Source: Doris montereyensis (lineage: Eukaryota; Mollusca; Gastropoda; Nudibranchia; Dorididae). Taken from it: a stretch of DNA of 64,000 bases. The position numbers and the translations under genes are program-made. Every line of letters begins with the position of its first letter. Within the stretch, counting starts at the first letter, position 1. Positions 47,838 to 59,203 of this stretch are shown here, piece after piece. Location of the stretch: NCBI GenBank assembly GCA_037039925.1, contig JAXRKP010001026.1, positions 52,501 through 116,500 of the forward strand. Reading direction: 5' to 3'. The notes under the pieces are model-generated. The model made no database searches, was not told where the DNA came from, and was given only the letters and a program-made list of their open reading frames with translations.

Positions 47838-50800
47838 CTCATACTCCCAGAGGTTTAAAAACTGCAAAGCCTGCAAAGAGAGGCTCAAAACGTCGGAGAA
47901 AGCCGCAGAGTTTTGCAAGGCATGTTGTCAAAAGGGCTCACTACAGCTTTCCACCTATGCTCTCAAAAACAGCTCTGGGAACTCACGGACAGTTGGAGTT
48001 GCGAGAAACTACTCTCAAATCAAGCATCCCCTTGAAATGGAATCAAGTTACCTTTGAGAAAAGACCTCAAGATTCAAGTATTGTCTTCTCTTCATCGTTA
48101 AGAGATGACAGATCTTCAGAGAGGTCAACCAGACAGCTTTGCTATGAAGCACACCAAGCGGACATTCCAAAGTCCATTGATGCAGATTTTGAAAATAGTT
48201 CCAGCGATGTTGTCTCCATAAATAAAGATATCATAGATTCAAAAGCTGAAGCCTTGGGTCTAAAGTCCCCCAAAAACAATCTCACAGGAGAAGGTGTTGT
48301 TGACACATCATTGAAGGAAATAGAAATGACTACACATGATTTAAAAGATGCTCAAAGCAATTGTGAACATATGTCAATGCATGCTCTTCTCTCTGCCTGC
48401 ATGAACTCACCATCCTTGGCTACCTCAAGAGATGATAAAGACAAAGACCCCAGCCAGTATGAAGAGAAGAAGATGGAAATTCTCCAGCTTATGGAAAGTG
48501 TCCGGAAACGGGGAACGGCCAGAACCTACAAAGTGAACAGCTTACAGGACCTGCAAAGGGTTGCTGCAGAGCTGACAGCCGCAGCACCGGACCACCAAGA
48601 AAGTTACCTTCCGTGTGAAATAGAAATTGTCCCAGACACTGTAGCATTCATTCCAGTTGCAGTCGCGCCTCATCTTACTCCTGATGTCAAGCACAGCACA
48701 GCTGCCTCCAGTGCAATGCCTTCCAAAAGCAGCTCCTGTACCAGTAGGGAACATGGTGAATCTGCCTCAAGAAAAGACATGTGTGAAGTGAAGAAAGAGA
48801 CTTGGTCAAAGACCGTTCTCACAGAAGGAAGATCAGAGTGTCCCAGTCCTTTTGCCGACCTTTGGAAATCTGAACTGAGAGGGCAGGTCATCAGAGAAGC
48901 AGCAAAGCACATCAGTCATTTTCCACAAATGAAGATCCGAAGACATCTTCTTTAGAATGCTTTAGTTGTTCCACCTACAGCTCAGATACCTTTCGGTCAA
49001 GGTCAAGGCATGCAGGGCGATCAATCAACTGCATTATCTAGTCGTTGCATTCAGGAAGCAATGCAAAGGCCTGAGTCTGTGAATCCTCAGAGTAGCAATG
49101 TCCAGCAGGCAAGGAATAAAGAGAGCTTCATTGGCAAAAAACTCTCAGACAGCAGAGTCTCCACTGGAAACAGTGACAAGCAAAAGGAGAGAAAACCAGA
49201 GGCAAGTAATGATGACTTGGAGAAAGTTACCAGCTTCTATCCCTGTGTCAGCAATGCCCCAACATCTTTTTGCCTCCTCAACGAAGAGCGTAGAAATAAA
49301 CATGAGCGTAGTTATCGCAGAAGGGAGAGTGGGGGATCTGGAGCGAGTGTAACGCTGTCAGAGAAGCCCAGTATAATCAAAGATAGATTCAAGATGGAAA
49401 CAGATATTTCTCAGGCCCTGGAACAAAGTGTGCAAGACGACGAGGATGACTCTTCAGAAAATTTTGAGAGTGTTCCGGAGGTTCTCTTAGAGTCCAGTCG
49501 GACGCTCTTCACGTCAGTCAAAAAACACGACTTCAGCTCGTCCTTGTCTTGGTGCTCATCTGTATCGAAGACCGTTACACATGAGAGTATGCCTAGACAG
49601 TCTGAGTTGTCTACTGATGATTCTTTCGAAAGCCCACGAGATGCACAGGACACGCTTCTGAAGAGATCAGACTCATCACAAGGCCCTCCCCAGGTTGACA
49701 GGGAAGGTCTTACCAGTTACCATTCTTCAGATTCTATATCATCTTCCATATTTTCACTTTCAGCAGACCCACATAGGGACAGGGATGGAGAGAGAAGTGG
49801 AGCTTTAGAGAGTTGTACTGAAACAAAATTTTATATTCCGATCCCACCACCATCAAAGGATGTTTGGGCTCTTGAAAGATCGACTGAGGCTGCACCCAAC
49901 GAAAAAGAAAACCAACCGTCTTCATCGCTTCAAAAGTAACAACAATGTCAAACGGTTACCTCTTTATGTACAAACTTCTTCTAAAAATATTCAAATGAGG
50001 GACGATGTAGGCACTTCACAGTTACCTGTATCAGCGGTGCCCAAATCACAGACCACTTCAAAGAGACATTCTTATTCACTTCACAGTCCTGTTCAGTCTT
50101 CAGGAGTCGTCACAAGGATTCAACAACTTTCCATTCATCCGCTTCTTTCTCAAACTCAGTGGATACAAATAAAGCAACTATCAAAGGCGGAAAAAAGGAT
50201 TGCAGGAAACGTGTTGACGCTATCAGCCTGGACACTTCAGATTCTGACTGTGTCACGGGAATGACTAAAAGTGAGAGGGTTGACAGTGTTCCTGTGGCGT
50301 TCCCTATCAACCGAGAGAAGAGCCCAACGAGAGACGGAAAGAGGAGAAATCAGCAAATTAAGTACCGGTACCGTCCACAAATGGACGACAGCACGAAGGA
50401 TAAAAACTTACCGGCAGGGTGTGTGACAGATCGTCATGCAATGAATCATCTGCAGTGCTCACCAGCAGAGTTTGACAGCGCCCAGCCTAAAAAAGTCGAC
50501 AGCAGTAGTTTTGACAGTGTTGATGATGAGCCCCGGTCTCCCACGTCCTCAAGGACTTGCACCTCTGTCACAACAAACGCATTCCCATCCCGGTCACAGC
50601 GTTTCCATTCTACCGATGACCTACATGCCCACACGCCACGCACCGAGGCATCTACTTCCAAACAGCATTTCAGTGCACCTAAAGGTGGACAACGTTTTCA
50701 CGTCAAAGATTTGTGTACGTCCAATATAGCAGAGAATACACCTGTAGATCCTGCTCCGGCCTTGAGACTATCAAGAAGTGATGAGCAAGAGTTTGCCAGT

Positions 50801-51815
50801 ACAAGGCTTGGGTATAACCTGAGTGATACAAGGACAGAAGAACTGGAACCCCTTTATACGGATCTTTTTTAAGTCATCAAGGACATTGCACAGTAATCAA
50901 GGAATAGCATCAAATGTCCATCGATTTTCCTCAGAAGCATATTATGACAATCACCACTCGTCCGCTGAAATAAGCCATGACTCATTGATTACCGATTATC
51001 AGATCAATCGTCATGCGCTGATGGTCAGCCAGACATTTCGTCATTTGATAAGGAGACGTTCTCTGCGCCTGGAGGAAAATTCTCTCATGACGCGATGAGA
51101 AGCAAACGTTCATTGACGTTACCTCGCGGTTCATCACAGCACACAGCCTTACACTGCATCGTACCTGAAGCTCATAGCAGAGCTACAGAGTTTTCACCAG
51201 GAGAGTGTCCTGATGCCGTTTCCGGCATGGCATGCGCTCAAGATATGTCCAGCACAGAGTGCGGTCAGAGTGTTCAGAGTCATTCCAGCGATCATCGACG
51301 TGAATTTTGTTTAGATCATCAGATTTATTCTGGTGCCAGGAAAACTGAAATAGTTTATGATGAAAGTCACCTGTCTGATTCCAACAGTTTGGTGGGTTGT
51401 AGCAATAATACTATGTCTTGGGATGTCACGAGTTCTTCCTCAAGCCAAGCATCCTGTGAGAGAAATGTCTAGTTGAGCTTTAACCAGGACTCTTCTTTGA
51501 ATGATGAAGAACACGTTAGATCACGAGGCGATGTTATGTCACATGAGAAGAGAAATTTGCAGGACCCAACAGCAGTTCATTTCAGCGATGGCTCGAATTT
51601 CCCAGAAAGATCCCTTAGCGTCTTTTTCTCAGAGATGCACCTGAAAAGTCAAACGGGCTCAAAACATCCAATCAAAGCTTTCAATTCAGAATACGATGTT
51701 CCTAAAGTAACATCAGACTCAGCTTTCGATTGTGTTGGAATTTGCCGAATCTGTTCCACCTGTATGTCATGTGACTGAACCAACACATTCCAGTAGTGAA
51801 GATTCAGAGCAATAG
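47838..51815 (+). CDS. TSP1 receptor gene exon 12: long Ser-rich cytoplasmic tail and C-terminus
   Basis: The acceptor is the second AG of cacagag, which gives phase 1 and reads AHTPRGLKTAKPAKRGSKRR, extending the basic region of exon 11. An open frame runs to about 48920. Coding then continues through single-base breaks at TTTT 48919-48922, GGG 49015-49017, AAAA 49932-49935, about 50080-50130, TTTTTT 50865-50870, about 51005-51030 and GG 51737-51738, plus one in-frame TAG at 51470-51472. Between breaks the frames are long and similar in composition (Ser, Thr, Asp, Arg rich; for example VDSSSFDSVDDEPRSPTSSR). After the last break the frame ends HSSSEDSEQ and a TAG at 51813-51815. About 1,320 residues, mostly disordered in appearance, with many possible phosphorylation sites. 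No kinase, SH2, PDZ or other folded domain was recognised. Confidence 0.7.
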
Positions 51816-51951
51816 GATGGATTCTTTTTTTATTTTCTATATTCAAATAAGAAAACAAAAGTCAAGCAGTCAAAGATCCATTTTGTTTCTCTTAAAGATA
51901 TATGAAAAAATTTAAGTGATGAATTTATCTTTTAGTCCACTATTATTGATA

Positions 51952-52013
<62 letters not shown>

Positions 52014-52033
52014 TATTATTATTATTATTATTA

Positions 52034-52072
<39 letters not shown>

Positions 52073-52661
52073 ATCACAGTGAACAATATCCTTCTCATTA
52101 AACAATGCATTTTCAGTGAATTGGTATTCGACAGTTTTCATGAAATTCTTGAAATGTAATGACTTTGCCTATACCAGTAGATAAATTTCATAAAAGGCAT
52201 TAATTTGGTCTTGAGAGAAACATAATCGCTAGGTGTGATGAACATAGAGTAGGAAATGTGTGTAGGCGTATGTAATGAGAGGAAGATGCCCACCAACCGT
52301 CCACTATGCATGTGCGAGAGACAGACAGAGAGGTAGACATACAGACAGACAGACAGACCAATAGATGGACTTATGGACAGACCGAAACGATTTCTAACAT
52401 ATCACTAGAACCAGTCCAGCACCTAAACATGGCAAGTTCCAAGCAGGGAATAGCAGCACTGCTAAACTGTTTTGATTTGGGTAATATAAAAATTGTTTAT
52501 TTATTCACACTTTTTATTCAGCAAGCAAGTAAACTATTCTATGGAATAAATGTAACTTGCAATACATGCACCTCCTGTATTTGCCTATTTCATCTTACAT
52601 CTCCCTGATAGTGATAGCCATTTCATTCCTTTGCACATACTGAAATTCAAAAATAAAGCAA
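51816..52661. other. Downstream flank of the gene: ATT microsatellite and possible poly(A) signal
   Basis: (ATT)n at 51953-52070, GACA-type repeat at 52316-52362, and AATAAA at 52545-52550. The 3' end of the transcript cannot be fixed from sequence alone. Confidence 0.5.
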
Positions 52662-54668
52662 AGTTCCTTCTAGGCCATTTCTAGCCTCATAGTCCCAACA
52701 CTCATTACAGTCTCTATAACATAAAGCGGAACAGGAACAGATACAACATTCTGGACAAGATGCTTATAAATTGTATTCCCCAACTAAAGTTGGTAATAAG
52801 TGCTAAAGTTGCTTATAAATCTGTCACAGGTTGTATTCCCCAACTAAAGTTGGTAATAAGTGCTAAAGTTGCTTATAGATCTGTCACAGGTTGTATTCCC
52901 CAACTAAAGTTGGTAATAAGTGCTAAAGTTGCTTATAAATCTGTCGCAGGTTGTATTCCCCAACTAAAGTTGGTAATAAGTGCTAAAGTTGCTTATAGAT
53001 CTGTCACAGGTTGTATTCCCCAACTAAAGTTGCTTATAAATCTGTCACAGGTTGTATTCCCCCAACTAAAGTTGCTTATAAATCTGTCGTAGGTTGTATT
53101 CCCCAACTAAAGTTGCTTATAAATCTGTCACAGGTTGTATTCCCCAACTACAGTTGGTAATAAGTGCTAAAGTTGCTTATAAATCTGTCGTAGGTTGTAT
53201 TCCCCAACTAAAGTTGCTTATAAATCTGTCACAGATTGTATTCTCCAGCTAAAGTTGCTTATAAATCTGTATTAGGTTGTATTCCTCAGCTTAAGTTGCT
53301 TATAAATCTGTCGTAGGTTGTATTCCCCAGTTTCAGTTGCTTATAAATCTGTCGTAGGTTGTATTCCCAGCTAGAGTTGCTTATAAATCTGTCGTAGGTT
53401 GTATTCCCCAGCTAGAGTTGCTTATAAATCTGTCGTAGGTTGTATTCCCCAGCTAGAGTTGCTTATAAATCTGTCGCAGGTTGTATTCCCCAGCTAAAGT
53501 TGCTTATAAATCTGTCGTAGGTTGTATTCCCCAACTAAAGTTGCTTATAAATCTGTCGCAGGCTGTATTCTCCAACTAAAGTTGCTTATAAATCTGTCGT
53601 AGGTTGTATTCCCAACTAAAGTTGCTTATAAATCTGTCGTAGGTTGTATTCCCCAACTAAAGTTGCTTATAAATCTGTCGTAGTTTGTATTCCCCAACTA
53701 AAGTTGCTTATAAATCTGTCACAGGTTGTATTCCCCAACTAAAGTTGGTAATAAGTGCTAAAGTTGCTTATAAATCTGTCGTAGGCTGTATTCCCCAGTT
53801 AGAGTTGCTTATAAATCTGTCGTAGGTTGTATTCCCTGCTAGAGTTGCTTATAAATCTGTCGTAGGTTGTATTCCCCAGTTAAAGTTGCTTATAAAAGGG
53901 TGTATTCCCCAGCTAGAGTTGCTTATAAATCTGTCGTAGGTTGTATTCCCCAGTTAAAGATACTTATAAATCTAGGTTGTATTCCCCAGTTAAAGATACT
54001 TATAAATCTGTCGCAGGTTGTATTCCCCAACTAAAGTTGCTTATAAATCTGTCGTAGGTTGTATTCCCCAGCTAGAGTTGCTTATAAATCTGTCGTAGGT
54101 TGTATAACCCAGCTAGAGTTGCTTATAAATCTGTTGTAGGTTGTATTCCCCAGCTAGAGTTGCTTATAAATCTGTCGTAGGTTATATTCCCCAGCTAGAG
54201 TTGCTTATAAATCTGTCGCAGGTTGTATTCCCCAGCTAAAGTTGCTTATAAAAGGTTGTATTCCCCAACTAAAGTTGCTTATAAATCTGTCGCAGGTTGT
54301 ATTCCCCAACTAAAGTTGCTTATAAATCTGTCAGAGGTTATATTCCCCAGCTAGAGTTGCTTATAAATCTGTTGTAGGTTGTATTCCCCAGCTAGAGTTG
54401 CTTATAAACGTAGGTTATATTCCCCAGCTAGAGTTGCTTATAAATCATTTGTATTCCCCAGCTAAAGTTGCTTATAAATCTGTCGCAGGTTGTATTCCCC
54501 AACTCAAGTTGCTACTTTACCCATTTGCACCTGGGTTGAGTGGCAAAATGCACAGTATGTCAATTATCTTTACCAGGAAATGCAACATCGGACCTAACAC
54601 TAGCTTTGCCACCATTTAAACCCACCAAGAATTCACAATCCAAAGTCCAGCAACCTGGCCGCTAGACC
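52662..54668 (-). mobile_element. SINE S1 split by an internal minisatellite
   Basis: The tail half of an S1 copy (aagttccttctaggccattt, acattctggacaagatgct) ends at 52760. The head half (tacccatttgcacctgggtt, ggacctaacactagctttgc, aacctggccgctagaccac) starts at 54512. Between them lies the 41/60-bp array. Confidence 0.8.
52757..54511. repeat. Minisatellite, 60-bp then 41-bp units, about 40 copies
   Basis: The first five units are 60 bp (ttgtattccccaactaaagt, tggtaataagtgctaaagtt, gcttataaatctgtcacagg). Later units mostly lack the 19-bp tggtaataagtgctaaagt piece and are 41 bp. The unit aligns with S1: gtcgcaggttgtattccccagctagagttgctta corresponds to S1 gacgcaggttt-ttactcccaagctagtgcttgta. 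Confidence 0.95.
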
Positions 54669-54672
54669 ACAA

Positions 54673-54842
54673 TGTAAAGTCCCTTCACGGCCATTATGGC
54701 CCATAGGGCTGGAGAGTGTCCCAGTTTCTAAGGCAGTGAATAATAATTATCATCTCCTAAACAGGACGTTAGTCTGATGCAGGTTTTTACTCTCACACTA
54801 TTGCTTCACTTGTGCCTATTTGCACCTGGGTCGAGTAGGAAT
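54673..54842 (-). mobile_element. SINE S1 fragment (tail half)
   Basis: Contains cttcacggccattatggccc, gatgcaggtttttactctca and tatttgcacctgggtcgagt. Confidence 0.8.
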
Positions 54843-55230
54843 ATAATACCTCGTATATAATAATTTATAAATATTCTTCTGTTTCTATTACTGTTAGACT
54901 TTTTCACAGCACTCTCTTTCTACTTCTACTACATTTTTTTAAAGCAGCACTCTCCCTATTTCTTCGGTTTCACACTGGCAACACATTCTTCTTTGCTTCA
55001 TGATATAAGACTATGTGTACTGTGACCTGTAAACATCATAATTGTTGTTGCTCGCCGGGCCTTTTCAGTCAACAACATTTTGGTGAAGGGATGTCATGTG
55101 GTGTCATAGTTGCAATGTATTTTATATTTACCTTTATTTTAATTTCTCATTTGTATTTACAAAACTGCAGATTATTATTTTGAAAATATATTGATATTAT
55201 ATTAAACAGAATTGCGTCCTTCATTTACTG

Positions 55231-55354
55231 AAGTGAAAAGAAGCGGATCTGCCAATTTGATTTGTCATAAATGTCATCTTCATTTTATCTTGAAAAGTGA
55301 AAAGAAGTGGATCTGCCAATTTGATTTGTCATAAATGTCATCTTCATTTTATCT
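55231..55354 (+). repeat. Two-copy tandem duplication, about 62 bp
   Basis: The block gtgaaaagaagcggatctgc to catcttcattttatctt is repeated directly with one difference (agcgg versus agtgg). Confidence 0.9.
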
Positions 55355-55529
55355 TTGTATTTTGCCTTTGGGAAAATTCCACGTACATGCATAGAGAGAT
55401 ATAATGTAAAAAGTTTAAAACAAAAATGTAAAATTTCAAGTTCATGTACAGATTTTACACATGCAAGAGAGATATACAACAAGGAGACACATAAGAAATG
55501 ATGGTATAGGAATATAATTTTTATTTGAA

Positions 55530-55643
55530 ATAATAATAATAATAATAATTATTATAATAATAATAATAATGATAATAATAATGATAATAATAATAAAAAT
55601 AATAATAATGATAATGCTAATAATGATAATGATAATAATAAAA

Positions 55644-55688
<45 letters not shown>

Positions 55689-55715
55689 GTAATAATATTA
55701 ATAATAATAAAATAA
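55530..55715. repeat. AAT/GAT microsatellite
   Basis: Imperfect AAT with GAT interruptions. The Leu-rich minus-strand ORF is an artefact. Confidence 0.95.
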
Positions 55716-55956
55716 ATTTTAATTGGATAAAAAAAGAAATATCACTCCTCACTCCATGATACAACCAGGAAGTCCACACACAAAAAATTAAGAATACTGT
55801 ACATAGTAATAGTAATAATAGTATGATTTGCCTTTTGTCGAAACCTCAAGGCTCTTTACTATTGTCGTTTCCACTATCACATGACATGATTAATCTATTT
55901 CTTTGAATTAAAAGAATAAATTATTAAATGCGATTGACATATTCTTTTTTAAAGTA

Positions 55957-56245
55957 TTTGATTTGATTTACCCACATTCACAACTAAGGTGATCTCTGCG
56001 TAATTGGTGTGATTTTTTTATTTTAGCCAAAGGATCTTTAACGTGCACAGGGTTGCGATCTGTACATTGGACCTCCTTTTTATGGTTCGTTTCCGATGGG
56101 ACTAGGTGTCGATCCACCTACCTGGATCAGGGGGTAGATTGTGCTCGAAGAAACTAGAAATATGTGCATTCGTTGGCGGGTCTCGAATCCACTACCTTCT
56201 TGTTGAGAGGCCGACACCTTGCCTCTGGACTACCGCATCCCCATT
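55957..56245 (-). mobile_element. SINE S2, near full length
   Basis: Contains gatttacccacattcacaac, ggatctttaacgtgcacagg and gagaggccgacaccttgcct. Confidence 0.85.
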
Positions 56246-56809
56246 GTGATGGACATCATGAAGCTTTCACCTACAGCAGCTAATTAAATGAAAATTCAGA
56301 CTAGCTGGATAACATAGAAACCGTTCCGTTTGACAGTAGCAGAGAGTTTTTCAAATACCATAGACTAAAAAGAAAAAGTTGACACAAGTTGAGGAAAACT
56401 ATTAATGGCAGGAAAAGAGGAGAAAGGAAGGAAGAGATGAGATGTGTGTCACTAAAAGAAATTGATCATTAATGAAGTATGGATCAAAAGGGGAATTCTC
56501 CTTTACAATGTAGGATCTCAATGGCCACAGAAAATTTTTAACTTTCTTGCAATACATAAGTTGATTGCTTTTCTTGGGGATTAAACAGAAGAAATTTTTT
56601 ACTCACAAGTCAAAACCAATGCTTTTTTTCCTTCCTTTCCATTTCCACTATACCTTAATATTTTCCTGGAGAAGTAGTTAGCCTTATTTTAACAGAGCTC
56701 CCCTTGCTACAACTATTTGTCTTGAAGAAGAAAAAAAGACTTGTTTGCCCTTGGTACAAATCTCTGCAATTCTTTTCCCTTGATTTACGCCTGAGCCAAA
56801 CATGGAAGT
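56246..56809. other. No gene seen
   Basis: AT-rich unique sequence between two SINEs. No repeat or ORF worth naming. Confidence 0.5.
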
Positions 56810-57080
56810 AAAAGTTCCTTCTAGGTCCATAGAGCTGAGCTTATCTCCGTTTCAACAGTTTGAAGCTGAACAGGTGACAATAATCACCTCCTGGCCAGAA
56901 TGCTAATCTGACGCAGATTTTTACTCCCAAGCTAGTGCTTGTACTCATTTGCACCTGGGTAGAGTGGGGAATATGCGTGTTAAGTGTATTTCCCAAGGAA
57001 CACAACGCTGAACCTAGCTTTGCTAGGATTCGAACTGGGGACCTCGTGCGCCAGCCTAACCACTCTGCCACGGACGCCAC
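56810..57080 (-). mobile_element. SINE S1, near full length
   Basis: Contains atcacctcctggccagaatg, cacctgggtagagtggggaa and cagcctaaccactctgccac. Confidence 0.88.
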
Positions 57081-57534
57081 ACAAGCATGGAAGGCATAAA
57101 TATAAATAATAATTATTTCACTGTAACTCAAAAAGTGTAACAATTAATCAAACACAGATAACTTTAACTTTTGCAGATACATTAGTTAGGTTCAAATTTT
57201 CCCAATGCTGAGTAACAAAAAGACCTAGATTGTCATAATATATTATTACATAGCAATAACATTGGTAATAGTAATACACCATTAGTCTAATTTAGACTTA
57301 CTCATAGTCATAGAAAGAACTTATCCAAATGATAAAAATATTAATACATATCATATATACTGATGACTCCCTGCATTATGCCCTCTCTATTATTATTAAG
57401 TGATAATAAGTTGAGTGTTTATTTTAACTTTAATCATTATTTAAATTAATAATTATTCCCTTCTCTATTCTGACAAACTATTCACCCATACTCATAGATT
57501 TAGGTGATAAACAACGATAATTGACGATCGCAGC

Positions 57535-58520
57535 AAAGCTCTGCTGGTACACCATAGATTTAGTCTAACTAGTGAAATGTTGGTACTCCATAGATTTAGT
57601 CTAACTAGTGAAAAGTTGGTACTCCATAGATTTAGTCTAACTAGTGAAAAGTTGGTACTACATAGATTTAGTCTAGTGAAATGTTGGTACTCCATAGATT
57701 TAGTGTAACTAGTGAAATGTTGGTACTCCATAGATTTAGTCTAACTAGTGAAAAGTTGGTACTACATAGATTTAGTTTAACTAGTGAAAAGTTGGTACTC
57801 CATAGATTTAGTCTAACTAGTGAAATGTTGGTACTCCATAGTTTTAGTCTAACTAGTGAAAAATAGATTTAGTATAACTCCATAGATTTAGTTTAACTAG
57901 TGAAAAGTTGGTTTAGATTTAGTCTAACTAGTGAAAAGTTGGTACTCCATAGATTTAGTCTAACTAGTGAAATGTTGTTACTCCATAGATTTAGTCTAAC
58001 TAGTGAAATGTTGGTACTCCATAGATTTAGTTTAACTAGTGAAAAGTTGGTACTCCATAGATTTAGTCTAACTAGTGAAAAGTTGTTACTCCATAGATTT
58101 AGTTTAACTAGTGAAAAGCTGGTACTCCATACATTTAATCTGACTAGCGAAATGTTGGTACTCCATAGATTTAGTCTAACTAGTGAAATGTTGGTTTATA
58201 TTTGGTCTAACTAGTGAAAAGTTGGTACTCCATAAATTTAGTCTAACTAGTGAAATGTTGATACTCCATATATTTTGTCTAACTAGTGAAATGTTGGTAC
58301 TCCATAGATTTAGTCTAACTGAAATGTTGAAATGTTGGTGAAAAGTTTACATAGATTTAGTCTAACTAGTGAAAAGTTGGATTTAGTCTAACTAGTGAAA
58401 TGTTGGTATTACATAGATTTAGTCTAACTAGTGAAAAGTTGGTACTCAATAGATTTAGTCTAACTGGTGAAAAGTTGGTACTCCATAGATTTAGTCTAAC
58501 TAATGAATTTGTTCTAAGGA
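57535..58520. repeat. Minisatellite, 36-bp unit, about 27 copies
   Basis: The unit is ccatagatttagtctaacta followed by gtgaaatgttggtact, with a gtgaaaagttggtact variant. The unit is 12 codons, so the RFSLTSEMLVLH ORF stays open, but there is no gene context. Confidence 0.96.
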
Positions 58521-58625
58521 CCGTAGTTAGCTCAGTTGGTGGCACATTTTCTTTTCGTGGCGAGGCAATTGGTGCAGATGCAGAGGTAGTGGGTTTAACC
58601 CCCATGATGGTGGCCATGATTTTTT
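58518..58625 (+). mobile_element. tRNA-like SINE head, family S4
   Basis: TAGTTAGCTCAGTTGGTGGC is an A-box region and GTGGGTTTAACCCCC a B-box region, 60 bp apart. It could be a decayed tRNA pseudogene or a SINE head. It abuts the 36-bp array. Confidence 0.5.
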
Positions 58626-58869
58626 CCGTCTATTCCTTGTATTTGACTCATCTTTGTTCCTATGGAGATTTGATTTTATTCAATGTCATTTCCTTGACTT
58701 TTGACATGTCCCTTGTCTCACTGTTTGTCAGCCATTGCTAATAGCACGAGCTAAAAAAGAAAAAAAACTTAGTGCCGTCCGGCGAGCACCAAACGGTGGC
58801 GCGCCTGGCATTCCAATTTCTTTAGAGAAAGGAATATAGACTATCACTATCATTGATCTTACGCTCAGT

Positions 58870-59035
58870 GCAACAGAAGTCATACATGCTGTTCAAGTGA
58901 GCAAACAGGGTCAATTTTCTTGCCCAAGGAAAAAAACCGAAAAGCCTGAAATTGAAATGGGCTCTAACACAGTCTCTCTGAGTCATAGTGCAATTGCAAA
59001 GTCTTTTGACCACTCGGCCATCTCGTCCCCTATGA
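58870..59035 (-). mobile_element. tRNA-like SINE head, family S5
   Basis: On the minus strand GGGGACGAGATGGCCGAGTG and GTCAAAAGAC form a Ser/Leu-tRNA-like head, followed by body sequence with ttgggcaagaaaattgaccc. No second copy in the window. Confidence 0.5.
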
Positions 59036-59203
59036 GGTAAGGTATTGAGTAAAGATAAATAACGTACAGTTTCTGAAAGAAAATCAACCCTACGCAAGCT
59101 AAAAGTAAAATGACGTTTAGTTTTACATTGTATTAATTTATCAAGGATGCCATCAATAATCTTGAAAACTTGTTCACTTTCTCTATTTCTTTTTTATGTA
59201 GGC

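Noticed and set aside
49098..50729. Overlapping ORFs in alternative frames and on the minus strand over exon 12
   Set aside because: They are shadows of the Ser-rich coding frame; the accepted frames share composition and join through single-base run corrections.
52760..53092. 110-residue ORF repeating CIPQLKLVISAKVAY
   Set aside because: Covers the five 60-bp units of a SINE-derived minisatellite and ends when the unit length changes to 41 bp.
58518..58625. Possible genuine tRNA gene
   Set aside because: A and B boxes are present, but no clean acceptor stem or anticodon arm can be folded; SINE head or pseudogene is more likely.
57492..58741. Repeat proteins over the 36-bp array
   Set aside because: Same reason: period divisible by three, no gene features.
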